Assembly (NCBI GenBank): GCA_001931905.2
Contig: MSJI02000896.1
Span: 20,387-84,386 of the forward strand
DNA length: 64,000 nucleotides
Direction of reading: 5' to 3'
Origin: Cladosporium sp. IMV 00045
Lineage: Eukaryota > Ascomycota > Dothideomycetes > Cladosporiales > Cladosporiaceae
Every line of letters starts with the position of its first letter. The first letter of the stretch is position 1. The notes below the pieces were generated by a model, which made no database searches, was not told the origin of the DNA, and saw only the letters and a list, made by a program, of their open reading frames with translations. Shown here in pieces: positions 7,752 to 17,870 of this stretch. Both the position numbers and the translations under genes were made by a program.

Positions 7752-10699
7752 CTACTCCAGCATCATCATATCCCCCTGACCGCCGGCAGCGCCATCCAGC
7801 GCACCACCAGCAGCCACACCATCCATCTGCTGCAAAGCCCAAAGCAACACGAACCTCTCCTCGCTCATCTTGTCAAGTCTCGCATAATGCCTCTCAGTAT
7901 ACGCCTTGAGACCATCCAACACCTCCTTGACGCTCTCCTTGTTCTTCTCCTCCGTGCTGAGAGCGCTCATCGCGCCCGCCAGCTCGCCATTGATGGCTTC
8001 ACTCGCGGCGGGGTTGGGATTCTTTCTCTTGCGGCGGACGTTGAGAAGTCGTTCCTTGGGATGCAAGCGGAGCAGAGCGTAGAGCACGTGCTGCGCAACG
8101 TTGTGCGTGCGGGCGTTGGCGTTCCAGTCGCGGAGACGACGGAGGAGAGCCCACAGGTGGGCATCGCTGAGGTTCACGAGGACCTCGTCGACGTCGGCGT
8201 TGCCGCAGATTGAAGCTGGGTCGTGGGGGCCATTGACGACAGCGCTGAAGAGGTCGAGGAGGCGTTTGGGGTGGTTGAGCTGGAGGGCGAGAACGATGGC
8301 TTCGCGGTAGTTGGAGGCGCGGATGTGGTTTTGCAGTTCTTGGTCTTGTTCTATGCGGGCGGTGGCTTGTGTGGTGGCTTGCTGTGCGGTGAAAGCTGTG
8401 GTGTCGGTCCAGAAAGTGAGGGTACTGTCTGCTGAGCCGGAGACCAGGGTGACCTGCTCTTCATCGTTGTCGTCCTCATCGGCATCGGCCATTTCAGAGT
8501 CCTTAGCTGTGATTCTCTTCTGCTCTGCTTCAGAAAGAAGAGGCTTCGGCTTCACAGCAAGCGCCCATACACGGTCGATGTGGTTATCCAGTGTGGCCGC
8601 GCATTCGCCGCTCTGGGCATCCCACACCTTGACAAGGCCATCACCTGCAGCACTTGCAACCTGGATGCCCCTTCGCGAATCACTCTTCGCTTGTTTGGAA
8701 GGTGGGGGAAGCCAGACGACCTTCAGCACACTGTTCACGTGGCCCTCGAACGTCCTCAAACAGCTGTAGTCTGTCAAGCTCCAGACGCGCACCGTCTTGT
8801 CTCCACTGCCAGTCACCACCATACCTTTCGCACTGCTTGCGCCGCCACCCTCACTGGTGGTAGTCAGAGCAGGCATATTGTCTGGCGCGAATGCAACGGA
8901 CCACACACCACGCTTGTGACCACGCAAAACACCAATGGTCTCACCTGCTTCCACATCCCAGATCTTCACTGTGCGGTCTTGTGACGCTGAGGCGAAAAGT
9001 GGTGCTGATGTGGAATGTGAAACCTCAATGGCGTTGATGTCCTTATCGTGAGCCTTGCGCGTGTAGTTTGCACGCGCGGCCTTGCCTTGAGTACCGATAT
9101 CCCAGCGCTTGATAGTCTTGTCTTGACTACCGGTGATGAGGAACTTGGGTGGGTGTTCAAGCGGGTTGTTGTATGCCTTTGATCCAATTTGAGGAGCACC
9201 CTTGGGAAGGGCTACGGCTCCGATGCTCTCAGCATGACCTGTGAATGTTGCGTAGCACTCGTATGAGTTGTTTGCCGGGTCCAGTCTCCAGAGCTTTGCG
9301 GTGTTATCCTTCGCACCAGTTGCGAGCCAATGACCTGACCAGTCAGAGTCAATTGTGATGATGATGTCGTCGTGACCTTTCAGCAGCGCCACGTCAGCCC
9401 CGAAGTATGGCGATGAGGCTGATGACTGTGATGAGCCGCCTTCTAGAGATACGATGCGAATGTCTTCCAGGTTCGTCGCCAGTGCCATGAGATTTCGGTC
9501 CGAGCCAATGTAAGCCAGATCGATAACTTCGTCGTGTGTTCCCGAGATGCGACGGATCACAGGCAAAGCTGGAATCTTTCTGTTTGGCCGTGATGCCAGA
9601 GGCTCTAATGATCGCAAGACAAGAGTCTGATCCGCATGCACAGTGAGGATGTAGGGCAAACCCGGGTGGTGGACGACCTGTACAATGGCTTCGATCTCCG
9701 CACCAGGTTCCTGCTCTTCTGTGATCTCGCCACCAGCCTCGACGCTCCAGACACGTAACCTTGCAGTCTCGCCGGCCGTGTAGAAATATGCGCCACCCTG
9801 TACGAAACCAACACTCTCGACGACTTCCAAAACCGGCACAGTAGCTTTAGGTTTCCAGGTGGGCGCATCCCAAGCAATCACAGTCTTGTCTCTGCTGCCC
9901 GAAATCAAAAGTCGCTGCTCCGGCGAGTAGTCCAGGCTGCGTACCACAGACACGTGAGAGTCCAGCATCGCGACACTCTTGCGCTTGTGCAAATCCCACA
10001 CTCTGACCTTGCCATCTTCTCCACCGGAAGCCAGCCTGTACCCAATGGTTGCCTCATCAGCGCCGTCCTCCAGGTCTTCATCCTGGTGCCTGCTCATGCG
10101 CTTCTTGCTCTTGCTGGGCTGCTCTTGAGAAGCCTCGACCTGGAAGAAATGGAGCGCTGAGATAACGCCGCTGTGACCGTGGAAGGTGTGTGTAGCAAAG
10201 CCGCCTCTAAGATCCCATACTTTTACAATTCCGTCTGCACCTCCAGTAGCCAAGAGAGAGCTGGTCGAGTCAATCGCGCTGGTGACGACAGGCGCGGCGT
10301 GCGGTTTGAGTGTTCGCAGAAGTTTCGGCTCGATTGTGTCGTCCAAATCGCCGGAGGATTGCAGCGCATACACGCGCATGGACAATGATCTCGAGCAGAT
10401 CGCAATGTATAAGCCATCTGGTGAAAAGGCCAAAGTGGTGATTTGTTCACCATCCTGCGATCTTTGTCAATGTCAGTCCAGAGAATGATTCTAGGACTTT
10501 TTGCGCAAAAACTTACGCCTTCTATGCGCGCGAGATGCGCTCCGGTGTTGAGATCTGTGAGAAGAGCCTCGTCGCCGAGGCATGAGGCCAGGACTTCGCC
10601 ATTGCTCGTGGTCGCGACAGTGCCGCCGGTGTATATAGGTTGGATCACTCGAGACGGTTCGAAGGTGGTTTTGACCTCGGCCTTGTTGTTGTACGCCAT
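7752..10699 (-). CDS. UTP13: U3 snoRNP / SSU processome WD40 protein Utp13
   Basis: Two exons: 10699-10517 (61 codons) and 10454-7752, joined over a 62-nt intron (10516-10455) with donor GTAAGT and acceptor CAG; total 961 aa. The N terminus (MAYNNKAEVKTTFEPSRVIQ) and first blade cross the splice in frame. At least ten WD40 blades are visible from VxVWD-like ends (VKVWDLRG, VRVWDLHK, IKRWDIGT, VKIWDVEA, VRVWSLTD, VKVWDAQS, LTFWTDTT). The C-terminal ~150 residues match the helical Utp13 domain (QNHIRASNYREAIVLAL). Known role of the family (yeast Utp13, human TBL3): the UTP-B subcomplex in nucleolar 18S pre-rRNA processing. It is longer than yeast Utp13 (817 aa), mainly through loops and an acidic insert (DADEDDNDEE) between the last blade and the helical domain. 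It shares a 301-bp divergent promoter with RSA4. Confidence 0.93.
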
Positions 10700-11000
10700 C
10701 TTCGCCCACCTGCTCCTGCTGGTTCTTCACTTGCCCTGTTCAGTTCCTGTCCATACAGACCTCGAATGCTGAATGTCGAGAAGAGTGAAAAAAGTCGGCG
10801 TGCAAATTAATTGCTGTTCGGCTGAATTGTCTTCACATGCAAGTTTCGGCTGCGAAGCTCTCTAAGAATTCTTTGCTGGAGGATCTGCCCTACCCTTAAA
10901 TCCGGGCACCGACCCCCGCCATACTTTTTTCAGACAATTGCGCCAGAGACCAGAACACAATCAACAAAACCACTTTTCTACCTAATCACATACCACAAAC
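10700..11000. promoter_or_regulatory. Divergent promoter region UTP13/RSA4
   Basis: Exactly 301 bp separate the two ATGs, which point away from each other. The half near RSA4 carries C-rich blocks (CCCTACCC, ACCCCCGCC) followed by a short T-run and an A/C-rich leader before the RSA4 ATG. Coregulation of two ribosome-assembly genes from this region is inference. Confidence 0.6.
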
Positions 11001-12545
11001 ATGGCGACCGTTCTCCCACCGCCATCAAAACGGCAAAAGACCGCCGAAGCGCAGCGCGCGCGCGAACAAGTCGCCGCACCCGCACCAGCACCCGAAGGCC
11101 TTCAGAGAATCCAATTCAGAGATGCCGACACAGGCGAAACCCACGGTCCCGTCGTGACAGTATCGCTTGCCGACCTCGACCCTAAAAACCTCTCACTCCT
11201 CCTCAACAGTCTCCTCGGCCACACGGACCCTTCGGAGAGATTACCCTACCGCTTCTACAACCCCATCGGAGAGGGCGAGTTCGACCAGAATGAAGTAATC
11301 AAAGCATACGTGGAGGGGAAGGTGACGACGGAGTTGCAGCTGGATATTCCTTGTAGAGCGGAGGCGGTGTTCAAAGTCAAGGCTGTGACGAGGTGTTCGG
11401 CCAGCATCAGCGGGCATGGAGAAAGTATTTTGACCACGGCGTTTTCACCTGGAAGCTCAAGTCGATTGGCGACGGGAAGTGGCGATAAGACTGCGAGAAT
11501 ATGGGATTGCGATACCGGCACACCCATGCACACTCTGAAAGGTCATACTGGCTGGGTGCTCGCCGTGGCCTGGTCGCCCGACGACGGCATGCTTGCCACG
11601 GGCAGTATGGACAACACAGTGCGCCTCTGGGACCCCAAAACCGGCACACCCCTTGGCGGACCTCTGAAAGGACACACCAAATGGATCACTAGCATGTGCT
11701 GGGAACCCTACCACCTTCGCGAGACTGGAAGACCTCGACTCGCCTCCGCCAGCCGAGATTTCACAGTGCGCATCTGGGATGCGGTGAGCAAGCACACAGA
11801 CATGGCATTAACAGGCCACAAGGCTAGCGTGTCATGCGTGAAATGGGGTGGCGCCGGTGCCAACGGAACGATCTACACAGCCTCACACGACCGCACCGTC
11901 AAGCTGTGGGATGGCAAGACGGGTGCGCTCCTCCACACCCTTTCCTCGCACGCGCACTGGGTGAATCACCTCGCCCTCTCAACCGACCACGTGCTCCGCA
12001 CCGCCTTCCACGACCACAAAGGCAAAAAAGAAATCCCCGAAACCGTCGAAGGCAAGCGCGCCAAAGCGAAAGCACGCTACGACGCCGCCACCGCACCCGC
12101 CGGCGGCGCAGAGCGCCTCGTGACCGCCTCAGACGACTGCACAATCTACCTCTGGGAACCGACAAAACAAACCAAACCCCTAGCACGCCTCATCGGGCAT
12201 CAAAAACAAGTCAACCACGTAACCTTCTCACCAGACGGCACCACCATCGCCTCCGCGGCATTCGACAACCACGTCAAGCTCTGGAACGCAACCGACGGAA
12301 AATACCTGCACACTCTGCGCGGCCACGTCGGAGCAGTCTACATGGTGGCTTTTAGCCCGGACAGCCGCTTGCTGGTCAGTGGAAGCAAGGACACCACGCT
12401 GAAGGCTTGGGAGGTGAGGAGCGGCAAGTTGGCGGAGAATTTGCCGGGGCACAAGGATCAGGTTTTCGCGGTGGATTGGAGTCCTGATGGCGAGAGGGTG
12501 GGCAGTGGTGGGCAGGATAAGGCGGTGAGGATTTGGAGGCATTAG
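11001..12545 (+). CDS. RSA4: Ribosome assembly factor Rsa4 (Notchless), WD40
   Basis: Single-exon gene, 514 aa, almost the same length as yeast Rsa4 (515 aa). Residues 1-30 are a basic, disordered tail (PPPSKRQKT). Residues ~35-105 fit the NLE/Notchless MIDAS-binding ubiquitin-like domain (VTVSLADLDPKNLSLLLNSL, LPYRFYNPIGE). Eight WD40 blades follow from about residue 130 (GHGESILTTAFSP, KTARIWD, NTVRLWDPKTG, HDRTVKLWDGKTG, NHVKLWN and a final KAVRIWRH). Known role: it binds the pre-60S particle and is pulled by the AAA-ATPase Rea1/Midasin to release assembly factors. The ATG at 11001 sits in a good context after an A/C-rich leader. A repeat array on the same strand begins 131 bp after the stop codon. 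Confidence 0.95.
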   Translation: MATVLPPPSKRQKTAEAQRAREQVAAPAPAPEGLQRIQFRDADTGETHGPVVTVSLADLDPKNLSLLLNSLLGHTDPSERLPYRFYNPIGEGEFDQNEVIKAYVEGKVTTELQLDIPCRAEAVFKVKAVTRCSASISGHGESILTTAFSPGSSSRLATGSGDKTARIWDCDTGTPMHTLKGHTGWVLAVAWSPDDGMLATGSMDNTVRLWDPKTGTPLGGPLKGHTKWITSMCWEPYHLRETGRPRLASASRDFTVRIWDAVSKHTDMALTGHKASVSCVKWGGAGANGTIYTASHDRTVKLWDGKTGALLHTLSSHAHWVNHLALSTDHVLRTAFHDHKGKKEIPETVEGKRAKAKARYDAATAPAGGAERLVTASDDCTIYLWEPTKQTKPLARLIGHQKQVNHVTFSPDGTTIASAAFDNHVKLWNATDGKYLHTLRGHVGAVYMVAFSPDSRLLVSGSKDTTLKAWEVRSGKLAENLPGHKDQVFAVDWSPDGERVGSGGQDKAVRIWRH

Positions 12546-12675
12546 ACGACATAGAATTGACAGAGGTCTAATGGAAATTTGCGAAAGCGCGCCTTAACGC
12601 GATATGGTACTGCAATCTATGTGCCCAACTTCATGAAATGCGGCTCACATCACGTCTCCACCTCCCCCCGAATCA

Positions 12676-12745
12676 TTCACTAACATCGTCCCAAAGAGGC
12701 AAAAGCTCGGACCCAATCCGCGCAGCCAGGCGCGCTGTAAGTGAA
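12676..12745 (+). repeat. Array 1 unit 1
   Basis: TTCACTAAC at 12676; AG at 12697-12698; exon-like core 12699-12736 (38 nt); GTAAGTGAA at 12737-12745. AGCCAATCAGA follows at 12753. Confidence 0.88.
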
Positions 12746-12918
12746 CAATCACAGCCAATCAGAATCGGTCAGCGCATCCCGTCGCCAGAATGCTCTCCTG
12801 TTTGTTTCTGGAATGAAGTGTGTCCCGCAGTCTGCCTTCACGTCCAGGATGGCGATCAGGGCAACCTCTACCCGAATGCTCGTCGAGTGCAGCATGCCAC
12901 CTCACCTTTTTTGAACAC

Positions 12919-12988
12919 TTCACTAACATCCTCCCACAAAGGCAAAAGCTCAGACCCCATCCGCGCACCTAGCGCGCGTGTAAGTGAA
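12919..12988 (+). repeat. Array 1 unit 2
   Basis: TTCACTAAC at 12919; AG at 12940-12941; core 12942-12979 (38 nt); GTAAGTGAA at 12980-12988. AGAGCCAATCA follows at 12995. Confidence 0.88.
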
Positions 12989-13123
12989 AGCACCAGAGCC
13001 AATCAAAGCCAGTCAGCCTTTTTCTCCACTCTAGTAGTTTCCTGTAAAGCGGTACTTCTCCATGCAAGATAGGTTCTTGCTTCCATGCCATTGAGAGCAG
13101 CCATTGTCGGATTTCCCAAACAC

Positions 13124-13193
13124 TTCACTAACATCAACTCCAAGAGGCAAAAGCTTAGACCCTCCACGGCAGGATTGGCGAAGTGTAAGTGAA
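13124..13193 (+). repeat. Array 1 unit 3
   Basis: TTCACTAAC at 13124; AG at 13145-13146; core 13147-13184 (38 nt); GTAAGTGAA at 13185-13193. Confidence 0.88.
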
Positions 13194-13352
13194 GTATTCG
13201 AAGTCAAAGTATTCAAAGTCAGACGAGTATTTCCTTACCAAAGCAGATGATCGTTGTGCAGTAACCTCTATATCGGCTTCTTCACATGCAAGATGGTTGC
13301 AAGATACTCCACTGCCCTCTATATTACCGAGCGAAGTTGCCGCGCTTTCAAC

Positions 13353-13421
13353 TTCACTAACATCACCCTAAACAGGCAAAAGCTCGGACCCTCCAGGACA
13401 GGTTCGTGCAGCGTAAGTGAA
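13353..13421 (+). repeat. Array 1 unit 4
   Basis: TTCACTAAC at 13353; CAG ends at 13375; core 13376-13412 (37 nt); GTAAGTGAA at 13413-13421. Confidence 0.88.
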
Positions 13422-13559
13422 GTATCAAAGCCGGAAGGGTAGCTTCATTCTAGAGTGTGTTTCCACAGTATGTATCGTATCGTTCTTTTTTTACGCCTAC
13501 GGACCATACTATAATATCGATCCGACGTCCTTACTAGAATCAGTGCACGTTCTCGATAA

Positions 13560-13632
13560 TTCACTAACATCGTCCCAAAAAGGCAAAAGCTCAGACCCTT
13601 CAAGGCAGGTCTAGCGCATTAATGTAAGTGAA
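13560..13632 (+). repeat. Array 1 unit 5
   Basis: TTCACTAAC at 13560; AG at 13581-13582; core 13583-13623 (41 nt); GTAAGTGAA at 13624-13632. This is the longest core of the array. Confidence 0.88.
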
Positions 13633-14881
13633 GTATCGGAGCCAAGCAGAGCCCGTCGGCATTCTTCCATTGCAGTGATGTTCAGCGTAGCTATCGTTGC
13701 ACTTTCCAGAACCTCATCCAAACCTTCAAGCACTCAAACCACACACCTCAAACCATACCATTCACCTACCATTGTAACACACAACCAAGCACAGCATGTC
13801 AAGATTACAAGGACATACTAATCAGCCAAAGGATCATTCATCCGTAACGTTCATATACTCACACGTAGCACGCACAGAGAGCAAAATGCGCATAAAGGTT
13901 AAAAAGGGTCAAGGCAAAGGGTCACAAAGAGAGCGAAAAGCACCTCTCAGCTTTGCCCTTTGCCCTAAGGTCATTTCATTCCGCTGTTCATTTTGCGCTA
14001 GAAAAGAAAAAAGAAAGAAGAATAATCGAAAAAAGAAAAAAACAGAAGCGAACGAGAAAACGAAAGAAGCTATATAATACAAAAATACGAAACCCCTTTG
14101 CGTAGAAAGAAAAGCAAAATAGAAATCGCGCGCCAGAGAAACGAATGATGGAAAGGCGCCGATGGAACGAGAAGCGTCTTAGAAAGCGAATTTTTGTTCT
14201 CCCCGAGAGAAATGAGATGAAAAAGGGAAAAACGCCGTTCTTGAACGCCTGAGTCCTTGTTTCGCCGGACAGCGGCAATGTTAGAGAGTAATGAAATTTT
14301 CTTTTCCTTCGGGGAAGAGGATACCTCGGAGGGTTGGCTCAGTGGATCTTTCGAGAGTGAGCCTACGTATTGCTGAAACTCGCAGGTTTCAGGCTGCTGA
14401 CGTATGGACGACGTTGAGATCACAGAGAGGATGCGGTCAAGAGATGGAGGAAATAGATCTGACGACGGGCCAGGGTAGGTAGATATGTTGTGATCGTTCT
14501 CTTCTTTTTCTTTGAGCAACGAGATCCTTGAGACAGTCGCGACTGCTGCAATAACGAAGCATTGTTTGACGATCGATTTACTTCGCCGATACACAGACGG
14601 ACGTGATCATGCTTCCCCCTGCTAGTGGGAACTTGTTTCTTCAAGCGAGTCGTACTGTTACAGGAAGTGCATCGTCGAGCCAGTAACAACGTTTGCACTA
14701 ATGTGGCGAGACAGGAGGCTCATCATGAGCATCTTGCGGAAGCGCATATTGGGTATAATAGTCATGTGGAGACATGTGTCGTCCCGCTTTGCGACTCTCT
14801 ACGCCACATTGGCAGTTCATACCGCAGCACTCATCCTGTCGCAATTCCGGCGTCTTCGAAAGCCAACAACGCGTGGTGATT
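13633..14881. other. Intergenic after array 1, purine-rich tract
   Basis: A purine-rich tract (about 14000-14070, runs of A and AAAG) produces a lysine-rich spurious ORF. The rest should hold the 3' flank of the minus-strand C2H2 gene. No sixth repeat unit is seen. Confidence 0.55.
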
Positions 14882-16942
14882 CTAGTACCTCTGCGTTGAA
14901 GGCGGACCGCCGGCGAGGTCGCTGCTGTAACTTGGATTGTTCGAGATCTGGCCTTTCAGCGTGAAGATCTCGTCCTGCATGCGTGAAATGCGGAGCTCGT
15001 ACTCGTCTTGCATGCGGCTGAAGCGTTGCTCGAGGCTACGCACGTAAGCCCAGATGTCGCCTTGCCCTGAGGGCTCCTGTTGACCTGCGCCTCCCGAGGA
15101 AAGCACATCACGCATGCTACTGCCCGAAGAACGGCCATGACTGGACATGCTTGATGGATTGGAGTTTGACGTTGCGCTTGGAGGAGGGACTTGTTGGTGA
15201 TGAAGTGAGCTTGGACCAGGCCCGGGGTATGATGTGCGACCCGCTTGCTGACCAGCCGATCCTGAGATTGCGGGAATAGGGAGAGGTGGTAGCTGTGGCG
15301 CAGTCGAAGTGGCATGAGTGAACTGTGCATTGCCATGCTGTGGTGGTGTTCTGCCGCCGCTTCCACGGTTGAATTGCTGTTGCTGTTGCAGTTGAGAGGC
15401 TTGACTTGGCGAACGGTTGCGCGCTGCGGTTGTTGTGGTCTGGTCGGCGACACTCAGTCTATGGTGATCAGGTGGCTGACCCGGCGACAAAGGCTTAGGT
15501 GACTCAGTCATCATCCCGCCTTGCTGTTGGAAGACTTGACCTGGCGCGCCGTTGTAATATGCCGAATTCACAGATCCGCTTGCTGCGGGAGTGGGCTGAC
15601 CTGAGGGATCACGTGGCGAAGTCACTGCGCCTGCGTTGGAGTGCACGACCTGTGGCGGTGCCATATCGCCACGAGCGTGCTGTATTGCTGGTGGAGGGTA
15701 TGTGCTGGGGTGTTGGCGGTAGACTTGTCGCTCCACATCCTGTGGCGTCTCCATATGCACACGCTTGCGGGATGGTTCGCTCTCTCGCCGACCGTGCGGA
15801 TCCATATCATCTTCATCTTCATCACCGGGATAGTCAACACCATTCATACCTTCTCCATCTCTCTGGAAAAAGTCATCCTCTCCGCCACTGGACCTCCTGC
15901 CTGCGCAACCTCCAGGGCCTTTGTTGTGGCGAGCCAGAGCATCTCCGCGTGCAAAGCGACGTCCACACTTTTCGCACGTATGTGGACGTTCTCCGGTGTG
16001 CAGTTTCGTGTGGCGTTTCAGGTCGTGCAATCGGCGGAAGCGTGCATTGCATGTCTGACATACATATGGCTTCTCTTGACTATGGGTCAATAAATGACTT
16101 TTTAGATTGTGATGTCTTGTGAAATCTGTCGAGCAGTAGGGACACTTGTGTCGTTTTGTTGAAGTCACGGGCGACTTGCCATCAAGGCCGTATCCGGGTA
16201 GGCTCATGCCCCATGAAGGGCCTCCATCCCTCCCATGTTCTTGTGGCGGATGTCCTGGGTATGAGAATGCCTTGTTGCTATCGTCGCTGCTCACATTCAG
16301 GTGGCCATTCTCAGGGTATTGTCCCGACTCTTCCATATCAGCGGGCTCAGCCACATAGTTGTTCTGACCCTGTTCGGGTAAGGTATTGGCAGTGGCAGTC
16401 ATGGCACCAGCGCCCGTCGATTCCGCAGATCCATAGCTAGACATACTGTCGGGACTGATTTGTAATGAGTCGCCTTGCGACTGCTTTGGTATACTGATCT
16501 TCTCAGCGACTTTCCGCATTGGTTCGCTGAGCTTGTTCGGTGCCGGACTGTCGGATGGACGACTGATGCCTCCGCCGCCCATCAAAGCTTGCATAGCCTG
16601 CACAGCAGGGTTAGGACTCGTCCGATTTGATTCTTCCGATGTGGTCCTCTCTCGCTGCTCCCTTCTCTTCGCCTCTGCGACAGCGGCGGCTCCAGTCAAC
16701 TGGATGGGTGATCGTCTCTGGAGATTGGAGTGTTTGTTTTCGGTCGACTTGGAAGAAATGTCCAGGTTCATAGCAGATCCGGTACTGGGTCGCAAGCGCT
16801 TTGATTTCAATAAATCTGGACTTCCAGCTGCCGAGGTCGTCCGCGCTTCTATAACAGTCGTGAAGGAAGTAGGTGTCCGAGTGGGTTCGCGGACAGGAGG
16901 TAGATCAGAGGACGGGGACACGGCGCGTTGTGTTGCTGCCAT
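14882..16942 (-). CDS. C2H2 zinc-finger transcription factor
   Basis: Single-exon ORF of 686 aa with an ATG at 16942. Three zinc fingers lie near residues 264-345: CPYCSTDFTRHHNLKSHLLTH, CQTCNARFRRLHDLKRHTKLH and a third, CEKCGRRFARGDALARH, which ends with Cys instead of the second His (C2HC form). The fingers are joined by SQEKPY and TGERPH linkers, as in DNA-binding arrays. The N-terminal part is basic and Ser/Pro-rich; the region after the fingers is Gln/Pro/Ser-rich with a glutamine run. The C terminus has a probable short coiled coil in which SRMQDE is repeated (about residues 630-665), suited to dimerisation. Broadly similar to fungal Azf1/Crz1-type regulators, but I cannot assign an orthologue. 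A nuclear transcription factor role is inferred. It has a 3.8-kb upstream non-coding region. Confidence 0.88.
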   Translation of the reverse strand: MAATQRAVSPSSDLPPVREPTRTPTSFTTVIEARTTSAAGSPDLLKSKRLRPSTGSAMNLDISSKSTENKHSNLQRRSPIQLTGAAAVAEAKRREQRERTTSEESNRTSPNPAVQAMQALMGGGGISRPSDSPAPNKLSEPMRKVAEKISIPKQSQGDSLQISPDSMSSYGSAESTGAGAMTATANTLPEQGQNNYVAEPADMEESGQYPENGHLNVSSDDSNKAFSYPGHPPQEHGRDGGPSWGMSLPGYGLDGKSPVTSTKRHKCPYCSTDFTRHHNLKSHLLTHSQEKPYVCQTCNARFRRLHDLKRHTKLHTGERPHTCEKCGRRFARGDALARHNKGPGGCAGRRSSGGEDDFFQRDGEGMNGVDYPGDEDEDDMDPHGRRESEPSRKRVHMETPQDVERQVYRQHPSTYPPPAIQHARGDMAPPQVVHSNAGAVTSPRDPSGQPTPAASGSVNSAYYNGAPGQVFQQQGGMMTESPKPLSPGQPPDHHRLSVADQTTTTAARNRSPSQASQLQQQQQFNRGSGGRTPPQHGNAQFTHATSTAPQLPPLPIPAISGSAGQQAGRTSYPGPGPSSLHHQQVPPPSATSNSNPSSMSSHGRSSGSSMRDVLSSGGAGQQEPSGQGDIWAYVRSLEQRFSRMQDEYELRISRMQDEIFTLKGQISNNPSYSSDLAGGPPSTQRY

Positions 16943-17836
16943 AGAGCTACGTCAACATTGGGGTACGGTTATAGAAAGTTATCGGTCGTATCTGAAAACG
17001 CGCGCATGTCAGCGTGCACTCAAGACGACTTGAAGGTGGAGGGAAGGGCTTGGCAACAGACTTGCTTGGGAAGCGTGCGGGTTGCCGACGCTCACATGGC
17101 AAGGGTGGCAGTGCAGGTTGCCACTGGACAGGAAACGCACCTTGTTACGTGGTGGGCTGGCAGACGGAAATGGACGCCAGCGATCGTGATGATTCAAATC
17201 TCCGGGATAATGAGCAGCAGGTGGGCCGCATAGCACGTGTCGCGTATGACGTCTGGCGCAAGAGATCCCTCCAAACAAGCAGGCAAGGTGCGGGCAAGGC
17301 AGTGGCGGCGAAAAGAGTAGTAGTCGCTCAAGAAGGGCAGGCGACGATTTTCAACAATGATTAATTCAAGACAGGGCAGAGAGTTGGAAGAGACGGTCCG
17401 CGGCGTGTGAGTGGAACACGCGCCGTTGCAAAGGCAAAGCCCGGATGTGGCGATGTGTGGTGGTGCTGGAGAGCCTTGGGAGGCAAAAGGACGTGTGAAG
17501 TTGGGGCGTGAGGCAGCGCGAGGGCGGATGGAATGGCTCTGGCTCGCTACTAGTGGGCAGCGGTGGCAGCGTGAGGCGCAGCAGCGGTGGTCTGTCGCAA
17601 ATTCTAATCCCAACGGCGATGTGCTGATGCTGATGCTGACGCTGCGGTGGCGGCTGCGCGAAACCCCCTGACTGGCAGTGAAGTGTCGTCTGTGAATAAA
17701 TGAAATTGCGCGGGCTGTGCGCGCGTGCTGGTATGGCGTGCGGTGGGTTGTAGGTGTAGGAGACTAGGAGAGGGTAGAGAGTGAGGGGGTGGTGTAAAGG
17801 TTGAGAGGAAGGCCTGAGGATCTACTTCTTCTCCCT

Positions 17837-17870
17837 CAGGCTCAGGCAGGCTCAGGCAGGCTCAGCAGTA
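17837..17870. repeat. Short CAGGCAGGCT tandem repeat
   Basis: About three head-to-tail copies of CTCAGGCAGG flanked by GC-rich sequence. A simple repeat inside the presumed C2H2 upstream region. Confidence 0.6.

Larger units (their letters stand above)
12676..13632 (+). repeat. Array 1: five ~70-bp repeats with splice-signal-like ends
   Basis: Five diverged units on the plus strand start at 12676, 12919, 13124, 13353 and 13560 (spacings 243, 205, 229, 207). Each begins TTCACTAAC, has AG exactly 23 nt from the unit start, then a core opening GCAAAAGCT, and ends GTAAGTGAA. The end motifs are near inverted repeats of each other (8 of 9 positions). The sequence between units is mostly unrelated except for a block AGCCAATCA just after units 1 and 2. 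The array lies between the stops of RSA4 (plus) and a C2H2 gene (minus). No target-site duplication is seen. It may be a cassette-exon array, a small inverted-repeat element or binding sites. Confidence 0.9.

Noticed and set aside
12676..13632. CRISPR-like array
   Set aside because: Units are diverged, spacing is uneven, the sequence is eukaryotic and there are no cas genes.
12676..13632. 5S rRNA or tRNA cluster
   Set aside because: Units lack A/B/C boxes and the size and folding of 5S or tRNA genes.
13796..14077. 93-codon plus-strand ORF after array 1
   Set aside because: Its lysine-rich second half comes from a purine tract and there is no conserved motif.
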